The translations under genes and the position numbers were made by a program. Below, one piece after another: positions 33,736-40,878 of a stretch of 64,000 nucleotides of DNA; the first letter of the stretch is position 1; each line of letters opens with the position of its first letter. Origin of the DNA: Hymenobacter arizonensis (GTDB lineage Bacteria; Bacteroidota; Bacteroidia; Cytophagales; Hymenobacteraceae). The DNA lies in the NCBI RefSeq assembly GCF_900115775.1, contig NZ_FOXS01000001.1, positions 1,488,001 through 1,552,000 on the forward strand, written 5' to 3'. A model generated the notes under the pieces. It made no database searches. It saw only the letters and a program-made list of their open reading frames with translations, and was not told where the DNA came from.

Positions 33736-35208
33736 ATGACCAGTTTCTCCCTTTCCCTGCTGTTGCTGTCGGCCCTCGGGCTGGGCACGGCCTCGGCCCA
33801 AAAAGCCGCAAAAACCGCCAGTCCCACGCCCTACTCCGCGAAGGGCAAAACAGCGAAAATCTACGCCACGGCAGCCAACACAAACCTACGCCTTTCGGCC
33901 GCCGGCGACCTGACGTTTCAGGCCGCCGAGCAACCGTTGGAAACGCAGGTGTGCGTATTCGTCGACCCCGGCCACACGTTTCAGACCATGCTGGGTATTG
34001 GTGGGGCGCTGACCGATGCCGCCGCCGAAACCTTTGCCAAGCTGCCCAAGCCCCAACAGCAGGAGTTGCTGCGGGCCTACTACAGCCCCACGGCCGGCAT
34101 TGGCTACACGCTGGCCCGCACCAGCATTCACAGCTCGGACTTTGCCAGCGGCAGCTATACCTACGTGGCCGAGAAGGACGAAGCCCTGAAAAGCTTCAGT
34201 GTGAAGCACGACGAGCAGTTTCGCATTCCGTTTATCAAGCAGGCCCAGGCCGCGGCGGGTGGCCGGCTCACGCTTTACGCCAGCCCCTGGAGCCCCCCGG
34301 GCTGGATGAAGGACAGCGGCACCATGCTGCGCGGCGGCAAGCTGATGCCGCAGTACCGCCAGGCCTGGGCCGACTATTTTGTGAAGTTCATCCGGGCCTA
34401 CGAGCAGCAGGGCATTCCGGTGTGGGGCCTCACGGTGCAGAACGAGCCCATGGCTACTCAGAAGTGGGAATCCTGCATTTTCACGGGCGAAGAAGAGCGG
34501 GACTTCATCAAAAGCTACCTGGGCCCCACCCTGCAAAAGGCCGGGCTGGGCAGCCGCAAGCTCATTGCCTGGGACCACAACCGCGACCTGCTGTACCAGC
34601 GCGCCAGCGCCGTGCTCGACGACCCGCAGGCCGCCAAGTACGTGTGGGGCATCGGCTACCACTGGTACGAAACCTGGACCGGCAGCGCCATGCAGTTCGA
34701 CAACGTGAAGCGCGTGCACGAAGCCTACCCCGATAAAAACCTGCTCTTTACCGAAGGCTGCCTGGAGAAATTTGAATTCGCCAAGGTTGACCGCTGGGAC
34801 CTGGGCGAGAAGTACGGCATGTCGATGATAGGCGATTTCAACGCCGGCACCGTGGGCTGGACCGACTGGAACGTGCTGCTCGACGAAACCGGCGGGCCCA
34901 ACCACGTGGGCAACTTCTGTTACGCCCCCATCATTGGCGATACGAAGACCGGGAAGCTGATTTACACCAACGCCTACTATTACATCGGCCACTTTTCGAA
35001 GTTCATTCGCCCGGGGGCCAAGCGCATCATTAGCTCGGCCAACCGCGACGCGCTGCAAACGACGGCCTTCCGCAACCCCGACGGCAGTGTGGCCGTGGTG
35101 GTGATGAACCAAACCGACCAGCCGCTGGAGTTCCAACTGAGGTTGGCCGGCCAGGGAGCCAAAAGCACGTCGGCAGCCCATTCCATTATGACCTTTGTGG
35201 TGAACTAA
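33736..35208 (+). CDS. Secreted GH30 glucosylceramidase-like enzyme (second of two)
   Basis: A 490-residue enzyme with a signal peptide (1-21, ending ASAQ). Barrel motifs: FQTMLGIGGALTDAAAE, ASPWSPPGWMKD, acid/base Glu237 in TVQNEP, nucleophile Glu340 in LFTEGC, and FSKFIRPGAKRI followed by the C-terminal beta domain. Compared with the first GH30 it is closer to the classical glucosylceramidase/beta-1,6-glucanase group (GHWYET-like GYHWYETWTG, GWTDWNVLLDETGGPNH). The two enzymes differ enough not to be a recent duplication. The SGNH esterase gene begins 22 bp after it, so the two are co-transcribed and may act on one decorated polysaccharide or glycolipid. Confidence 0.93.
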   Translation: MTSFSLSLLLLSALGLGTASAQKAAKTASPTPYSAKGKTAKIYATAANTNLRLSAAGDLTFQAAEQPLETQVCVFVDPGHTFQTMLGIGGALTDAAAETFAKLPKPQQQELLRAYYSPTAGIGYTLARTSIHSSDFASGSYTYVAEKDEALKSFSVKHDEQFRIPFIKQAQAAAGGRLTLYASPWSPPGWMKDSGTMLRGGKLMPQYRQAWADYFVKFIRAYEQQGIPVWGLTVQNEPMATQKWESCIFTGEEERDFIKSYLGPTLQKAGLGSRKLIAWDHNRDLLYQRASAVLDDPQAAKYVWGIGYHWYETWTGSAMQFDNVKRVHEAYPDKNLLFTEGCLEKFEFAKVDRWDLGEKYGMSMIGDFNAGTVGWTDWNVLLDETGGPNHVGNFCYAPIIGDTKTGKLIYTNAYYYIGHFSKFIRPGAKRIISSANRDALQTTAFRNPDGSVAVVVMNQTDQPLEFQLRLAGQGAKSTSAAHSIMTFVVN

Positions 35209-35230
35209 GCCCGCTTGGCGTACTAGCAGC

Positions 35231-36013
35231 ATGAGTTTGTATCTGAAACTACCGCCCATCTGCTTGTTGGCGTGGGCCGCAACCCTCCTGCCGCTGGCGG
35301 CCCACGCCCAGCAGCCCACCCCCGAGGCTGCCAAAAAAGCCGCCGACGAAGCCTACCGCACCCAGCAGGAATACCTGCTGCGCAACGACTGGGCCTACCT
35401 GCAGCGCTACGCCGCGGCCAACCAGCGCCTGCCGCCGCCCACGCCCGGCGTGCCCCGCGTGGTTATCATCGGCAACTCCATCACCGAGGGCTGGGTGAAA
35501 GCCGATTCGGCCTTTTTTGGCGGAAAGCCTTACGCCTATGTTGGGCGCGGCATCAGCGGCCAAACCACCGGCAAGCTTCTGGTGCGCTTCCGGGCCGATG
35601 TCATCGACCTGCGCCCCGCCGTGGTGGTCATCCTGGGCGGCATCAATGACATTGCGGAGAACGGCGGGCCTTACAACCAGCAGGCTACCCTGAACAACAT
35701 CATGACCATGGCCGAGCTGGCACGGGTCCACGGCATCCGGGTGGTGCTGGGCTCGGTGACGCCCGCCACGGACTTCTGGTGGCGCAAGGGCCTGCAGCCC
35801 GCCCCGCACATCATGGCCCTCAACCAGCAAATCAAAGCCTACGCCACCCAGCAGAAAATAGTCTACCTCGACTTACACAGCGCTTTGGCCGACGAAACCC
35901 TAGGCCTGAAGAAAGCCTATGGGGAGGACGGTGTACACCCCAACCTGGCCGGCTACCGGGTGATGGCGCCTCTTTTGAATCAAGCCGTGGCAGCGGCATT
36001 GAAAAAGAAGTAG
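35231..36013 (+). CDS. Secreted SGNH/GDSL-type esterase
   Basis: A 260-residue hydrolase with a signal peptide (about 9-26, ending AHAQ). SGNH blocks: nucleophile Ser83 in IIGNSITEGW, block II Gly in GRGISGQTT, block III GGINDIAENG, and block V Asp233 and His236 in DGVHPN. Such proteins remove acetyl or acyl groups from sugars or lipids; the form GNSITEGW...GGIND is common in acetylxylan-type and rhamnogalacturonan-type deacetylases of polysaccharide degraders. It lies 22 bp after the second GH30 gene. The exact substrate is unknown. Confidence 0.9.
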   Translation: MSLYLKLPPICLLAWAATLLPLAAHAQQPTPEAAKKAADEAYRTQQEYLLRNDWAYLQRYAAANQRLPPPTPGVPRVVIIGNSITEGWVKADSAFFGGKPYAYVGRGISGQTTGKLLVRFRADVIDLRPAVVVILGGINDIAENGGPYNQQATLNNIMTMAELARVHGIRVVLGSVTPATDFWWRKGLQPAPHIMALNQQIKAYATQQKIVYLDLHSALADETLGLKKAYGEDGVHPNLAGYRVMAPLLNQAVAAALKKK

Positions 36014-36045
36014 CTGCCCCTTGCGGCGCTGGCGGTGACGGCCAG

Positions 36046-36678
36046 CTAAACGGCCCGGGCTTTTTTGCGGGGCGCTGGCTTTTTGCGCTTTGCCTTTTTC
36101 TTGCGCGGCGGCAGGCGCTCGCGCTCGGCTTTGCGCTCGGCCCGCATGAGCAGGCGCTCGGGCAGGCGGGCAATGAGGCGGTCGCGCACGTACTGGGCCA
36201 GGCTGGAAAGCGGCACCGTGTGCGTGGTGCGCAGGTAGTGGCCCACCTCGCGGCTGCGCAGGGTGCTGGCGCCGGCCAGGCCCCGGGCCAGCAGAAACTG
36301 CTTCACTTCTTCTAGCAGCAGCAGGGCGGCGAGGGGCGCGCGCTCCACGGTGGCGTTGTAGCCAGCCGCGCGGTGCAGGCGCAGGCCGTCGGCAGTGGCC
36401 ACTTGCACGCCCACCCATTCGGGCAGCAGCGGCAGCACCTTGGGCAGGTGTTTTTCAGTGACGATGAACGTTACGAAGTCGTAGACCTCGCCGTAGCAGC
36501 GGAGTTGGTTGGCCACGCGCTGCAGGGTGTCGCCGTCGCCCTTCACCTCGTAGCCGTGCATGAAATCGGGCGTGATGTGCACGACATCGGCGCGGGTGGT
36601 ACCGGTGGGCAGCTCGTCGACGTACACGCCGCCGGTGAGCAGCGGGTAGAGCAGGGCGCGGATTTCCGGGTCATTCAT
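36046..36678 (-). CDS. sce7726 family protein, nuclease-like fold
   Basis: A 210-residue protein. The start NDPEIRALLYPLL, then VDELPTGTTRADVV, MHGYEVKGDGDTLQRVANQL, fits the sce7726 family. The Asp in RADVV and E-x-K in YEVKGDGDT look like the metal-binding core of PD-(D/E)XK nucleases; this fold assignment is an inference. The middle part is variable and the C terminus is a Lys/Arg-rich tail (about 180-210, PPRKKKAKRKKPAPRKKAR) suited to binding nucleic acid. Start chosen at 36678 since family similarity begins there; 16 upstream residues in frame do not match. No restriction-modification partner is nearby. Confidence 0.8.
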   Translation of the reverse strand: MNDPEIRALLYPLLTGGVYVDELPTGTTRADVVHITPDFMHGYEVKGDGDTLQRVANQLRCYGEVYDFVTFIVTEKHLPKVLPLLPEWVGVQVATADGLRLHRAAGYNATVERAPLAALLLLEEVKQFLLARGLAGASTLRSREVGHYLRTTHTVPLSSLAQYVRDRLIARLPERLLMRAERKAERERLPPRKKKAKRKKPAPRKKARAV

Positions 36679-37192
36679 AGCAACCCCAAAAGTAAGCTCT
36701 ACAACCAAGCTTGGCGTGGCGGCCACTTCAAAACCGGAACCGTTTGGGAGCAGTTGATTACTTAAATTGAAGTCTTGCCATTCAAACGGCTGGCTTGTTT
36801 AGAGGCTAATACTCATGTACTCTTTGCGCTAATTATCAAATGATAACAAAGTCTTAAGCGGGAGCTTACTATAAAATCCCGAACCTTTTTCCGCTCAAAG
36901 CAGAATGGATTACCCAAGCCACGCTTTTTGAGCGGTGGGCACCTTGGTTGAGAATCAGCAGTGGCGCGGGGACTGGCTCACTATTTAGAAGAGTAGCCAT
37001 TTTGATTGTTTATACCCAGCTGCCCCACAACACATTAACCACATTTTTTAACACTTTTAATTTTCAAGAGTACACGTATAGGTGCCGCAATAGTTTATAC
37101 TCCTGACGGCACCGCAGCACCGAGGTACCGTCGACGGCAGCGGCAACCCACTTCCCGGGTTTGCGGCCGTTGGCATCCAACTGGTTCCACTT
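36679..37192. other. Divergent gap, AT-rich, without a visible gene
   Basis: 514 bp between the divergent sce7726 and DUF937/OmpA genes, A/T-rich compared with the rest. It must hold both promoters; no clear TAnnTTTG box, repeat or terminator stands out. Confidence 0.5.
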
Positions 37193-39481
37193 ATGAATAA
37201 TGGTTTAGTCGATACGGTGAAAGCCTGGTTTACCAGCAGCCTCGTTGCCGAGCTAGGCACCTTGGTGGGCGAGCCCGAGCCCAGCACTCTCGCCGCGCTG
37301 AACAAAGCAACTCCCCTGCTGCTCAAAGGCTTATTAACCCAGCTAGAGTATGGTCTCACGCCAGCGGCGCTCTACAACCTGGTGGTGCAACCCGCCGACT
37401 CGGCGGCCCAGAACCCCGCAGCTGGCTCCGCTGAAAAAGCCCCCGATGTCGAGCCTGGGGCCAACCCCTTAGTTGAGTTGCTGGGCCCTACTTACAGCAG
37501 CATCGTCAGCCAGATAGCCGCGCAAATTGGAATTCAGCCCAGCGCCAGCCGGACATTCGTGCACATGGCAGCCAAAACCATTTTGCGGGAAATGGAGAAG
37601 ACAGCCGTTGAAAACGAGTTTTCTCCGCTTGAGCTCGCCAACTGGCTGCGTCGGCAGAAGGACATAATCGGCTCGGCCGTGCTGAAGGATGCCATTCAAA
37701 CTGCCCTTCGCCCCCAGCCCGGCCCGGCCCCTATGCCAGCAGCCGCTACGCAGACCAATACCGCTAAGCCAGCCCCACCGCCGCCAACCGAAGCAAAGCC
37801 AGCGCCTGTTGCGAAGCCCAGCCCCGAGCTTGCTGTACCGCCCAAACCTACGCCAGCGCCTTCAGCACCTGCTGCCCCGCTTGCCGATGCGCGGCCCCAG
37901 CCTGCGGTGGCCCCTACGCCCGCGCAGCCCGAGGCAAGGCCTCCCGCGCCCGCGGCGGTGCCAACTCCAACAGCAAAGCCGGTAGCCGCATCGCAGCCCG
38001 AGGTGACTACTGAGCCACTGATAGTGCCAGCGCCGGTGGCTTCCCCGGCCTCGCTACCTGACCCGACACCGCCGGCCAAGCCTATAGCAGTGGCTAAGGA
38101 AGAGACGGTGCCCGCGCCCATAGTAGTGGCTGCTCCGCTGCCCGCGCCACCTGCGCCCGTGCCAGCAGCGGTTGTGCCAGAGCCACCGGCTTCGCCCCCG
38201 CCAGCACCACCTGCTCCAGTCGTTACTGCGCCACCAACTGTGAAGCCTGCGCAGCCAGCGATGCCGGCCCCAACATCATCGGCCAATCAATTCACCCGGC
38301 CTGCTCCCGTGCTGCTGGGCGATACGTACCCTGCCACAGCTGAAGCTAAGCCAGAGCCGGCACCGATGGCAAAGCCCGTTGCCGCGCCATTAGCGCAACC
38401 AGACTCGCCGCCTAAAGCGCCGCCAGTGGAGGCGAAGGAAGCAGTGCCACTGACCCCAAAGCCTGTGGCACCAGTTGTCGCGCCAGCGTCGCCGGCCAAG
38501 GCCCCTGCGCCGCCAGTAGCTGCTAGGCCTCCGGAGGTGCCAGCGCCCGCAGCGCCGACGGTGACGGCTGCACCCACTCCGCCCGCCAAGCCCATGCCTG
38601 CGGCTCAAACCCCGCCCCCGGCTAAGCCTGCGTTGCCACCGTCGCCCGTCAGTTCCGCTCCCGTTGGTGCTGCTCCGGCTTCATCGCCTCGGCCGGCGCG
38701 GGCGGCAAAGTTGTCCTCGGCGCCGGGCTGGGAGCTGCTGCGGCAAAACTGGCGCTGGGGCTTGCTTCTGCTGCTGGCCATGGGCGCAGGGTATTTTTTG
38801 GCCCGCAGCTTTATTGGGCAAACACAAACCGCTGACAACCCATTGGCGGCAGACCAAGCCCCGGGCCCTGACAATGCCACCGGCCCCAATACTCCAAACA
38901 AGGCGACGGCCCCGGCGGGCAAACTGACGGCCCGGGGGGCAAGCCGTACATCGGCATTGGCATCTGCTGCTGGCAGCTACGATGCCTCGCGCGACGTATT
39001 TATTTACAACACGGGCCCCGAAACCGTTATCACACTGCCCGATGGCACTCGCTTGTTGGCAGGGGCTAACTCGACGGAGAGACGGCTCTACCGGCTGCTG
39101 GGGTCGGCCTCTTTACTCGATACCATCGGCCCCAGCAGGCGCTGGATTGTGTTGGACCGCATTGGCTTCGAGCCCGGCACGGCCACGCTCCTGCCCGAGT
39201 CGGCGGAGCAACTCGGCAATCTGGCCCGCTTGCTCAAAGCCTTCCCGCGCGCCCAACTCCTCATTGGGAGCTACACCGACAGCACCGGGCGCATGGTGTT
39301 CAACTACCAAATCAGCGCCGAACGGGCACGCGCCACCATGCAGGCCCTGACCCGCATGGGCGTGCCCGCTGCCCGCTTGCAAACGCGGGGCTATGGCCCC
39401 CAGAGCTTCCTGGTGCCCAACACCACGCCTACCAACCGCGCCCTGAACCGGCGAACCAGCATTCGGGTGCTAAACAAGTAG
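37193..39481 (+). CDS. DUF937 / Pro-Ala-rich / OmpA envelope-spanning protein
   Basis: A 762-residue protein in four parts. Residues 1-175 match the DUF937/YidB type (helical, TLAALNKATPLLLKGLL and ASRTFVHMAAKTILREM). Residues about 178-510 are nearly all Pro and Ala with Lys/Glu (PAPAAVPTPTAKPVAA-like), an extended linker. One membrane segment follows (about 519-542, WGLLLLLAMGAGYFLARSFI). The last 105 residues form an OmpA-type peptidoglycan-binding domain (GSYTDSTGRM, ISAERARATM, RGYGPQS, NRALNRRTSIRV). A DUF937 domain in the cytoplasm, a linker on the same side and OmpA in the periplasm would join cytoplasm and cell wall. Other bacteria have DUF937-OmpA fusions; the long Pro/Ala tract is notable. 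The small gene at 39672 follows. Confidence 0.85.
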   Translation: MNNGLVDTVKAWFTSSLVAELGTLVGEPEPSTLAALNKATPLLLKGLLTQLEYGLTPAALYNLVVQPADSAAQNPAAGSAEKAPDVEPGANPLVELLGPTYSSIVSQIAAQIGIQPSASRTFVHMAAKTILREMEKTAVENEFSPLELANWLRRQKDIIGSAVLKDAIQTALRPQPGPAPMPAAATQTNTAKPAPPPPTEAKPAPVAKPSPELAVPPKPTPAPSAPAAPLADARPQPAVAPTPAQPEARPPAPAAVPTPTAKPVAASQPEVTTEPLIVPAPVASPASLPDPTPPAKPIAVAKEETVPAPIVVAAPLPAPPAPVPAAVVPEPPASPPPAPPAPVVTAPPTVKPAQPAMPAPTSSANQFTRPAPVLLGDTYPATAEAKPEPAPMAKPVAAPLAQPDSPPKAPPVEAKEAVPLTPKPVAPVVAPASPAKAPAPPVAARPPEVPAPAAPTVTAAPTPPAKPMPAAQTPPPAKPALPPSPVSSAPVGAAPASSPRPARAAKLSSAPGWELLRQNWRWGLLLLLAMGAGYFLARSFIGQTQTADNPLAADQAPGPDNATGPNTPNKATAPAGKLTARGASRTSALASAAGSYDASRDVFIYNTGPETVITLPDGTRLLAGANSTERRLYRLLGSASLLDTIGPSRRWIVLDRIGFEPGTATLLPESAEQLGNLARLLKAFPRAQLLIGSYTDSTGRMVFNYQISAERARATMQALTRMGVPAARLQTRGYGPQSFLVPNTTPTNRALNRRTSIRVLNK

Positions 39482-39671
39482 GTTGGCCTACGGCGTTTGC
39501 GTTGGCCTTGCGGCGACTTATGCGCAGCCAATATCAGTAAACGTCTCATTCACAACCCGTATTTGGTGGGATAAACTGCGCGAAAACCCAATGGAACTTT
39601 GTAACAGTTCCACTGTGGAACTCCCCGGCCGGGTCCTGAGTCGGGGCAGAATCTATGGTTTTTGGTTTCCG

Positions 39672-39983
39672 ATGAACACAAACCCGGACTTCGCCATGCC
39701 ACATGGCGCCTTGGGCGACATTGCCTTCACTACCTACCTCTACTACCGCGAGGCCCGCCACCTGGCAGCTACCCCGGCTGACTTTGCGGCGTGGCTGGCC
39801 ACCTTGTCGGCCGCGCGCCGTGCCCACGCCGAGTCGCGCGGGTTGGCCTCGGCCCGCGCAATTCCCGATTTCAAGCGGTTTCTGCTGGAGGGGCGTGGCT
39901 TCTCCCTGACCGAGTTTTTGGCGGCTCGCCTTTCGCCTTCGGTGTTGGCCTTCTGGCAGGCCCTGCCCGACGAGGACGAGTAA
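39672..39983 (+). CDS. Small unknown protein, 103 residues
   Basis: No family recognised. Soluble and alpha-helical, Ala/Arg-rich, with aromatic residues at FTTYLYYREARHL and an acidic end (LPDEDE). Third-position G/C preference begins at about 39690; the 80-190 bases before it, open in frame back to 39483, lack this bias, so I start at ATG 39672 (MNTNPDF). ATG 39591 is the alternative and would give 130 residues. The gene follows the DUF937/OmpA gene and precedes the two-component pair. Confidence 0.6.
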   Translation: MNTNPDFAMPHGALGDIAFTTYLYYREARHLAATPADFAAWLATLSAARRAHAESRGLASARAIPDFKRFLLEGRGFSLTEFLAARLSPSVLAFWQALPDEDE

Positions 39984-40204
39984 GCCAAACCCGGCCCAGC
40001 TTTATTGAACTAGCTCGAAGCCAGCATACGTAGGCTTGGCGCGTGAAATACTTAACTAGAATTGTTCATTACTGATTTCCCATTGGTTAAGTACTGATAT
40101 CAACCCAAATAAGAGGGTTAAGCCCGCGTACTTAACGTTTAAAGAAGAATTCGGCGCTCTTCTTGAGACAGTGCTGGTTTCTGCTACTCTTAATCTGTAC
40201 CGCC

Positions 40205-40855
40205 ATGATTCGTATCTTTTTAGTCGATGACCATCCCATTGTGCGGGACGGCATTCGGTCGTTATTGGAACGGGAAGCGGCCGTGCAGGTAGTGGGTACG
40301 GCCGGCAATGGCCAGGAGCTGCTCGACCAGCTGCCCGACACCCCAACCGACCTGGTGCTCATCGACGTCAACATGCCCGTTATGGACGGCTACGAGACCA
40401 CGCTGCGCCTGCGCGAGGAGTACCCGGAGGTGCGGATACTGGCCTTGTCCATGCTCATCGAGGAGCTCTACATTGGCCGCATGCTGGACGCGGGCGCCAG
40501 CGGCTACCTGCTCAAAAGCACCGGCAAAGACGAAATCATTCACGCCATCCGCATGGTGATGGACGGCAAACTGTTTCTGTGCTCCGAGATTGGCTTGGGC
40601 ATGCTGCGCAAGGTGCTGGACTGGAACGCCAACGTCACCCCGGCCAGCGCGGTGCGCAGCCAGCTGCTGTCGAAGCGCGAGATGGAAGTGCTGCAATTGA
40701 TTGCCGAAGGCCTGACCAACGCCGAAATCGCCGACCAGCTGTTTACCAGCAAGCGCACCGTGGAAACCCACCGCCAGAACATTCTGGAGAAGACGCAGGC
40801 CAAGAATACGGCCGCCTTGGTCAAAATCGCGCTAGCCGATGGCTTGATTAAGTAA
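40205..40855 (+). CDS. LuxR/NarL-type response regulator
   Basis: DNA-binding regulator of 216 residues: receiver domain with VDDHP (Asp pair), phosphoacceptor Asp54 in LIDVNMP, Lys in YLLKSTGK, then a LuxR helix-turn-helix (LSKREMEVLQLIAEGLTNAEIA...KRTVETHRQNIL). Start chosen at ATG 40205 because the receiver fold begins with IRIFLVDDH. It sits 23 bp before the histidine kinase gene, an obvious pair. The A/T-rich 221 bp upstream presumably hold the promoter. Targets are not indicated. Confidence 0.94.
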   Translation: MIRIFLVDDHPIVRDGIRSLLEREAAVQVVGTAGNGQELLDQLPDTPTDLVLIDVNMPVMDGYETTLRLREEYPEVRILALSMLIEELYIGRMLDAGASGYLLKSTGKDEIIHAIRMVMDGKLFLCSEIGLGMLRKVLDWNANVTPASAVRSQLLSKREMEVLQLIAEGLTNAEIADQLFTSKRTVETHRQNILEKTQAKNTAALVKIALADGLIK

Positions 40856-40878
40856 CGGGCCTTTGCTCTTCGCTTGCC

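Noticed and set aside
33886-35334. 482-codon open frame on the minus strand
   Set aside because: Opposite the second GH30 gene, which has intact catalytic motifs; the antisense translation has low complexity.
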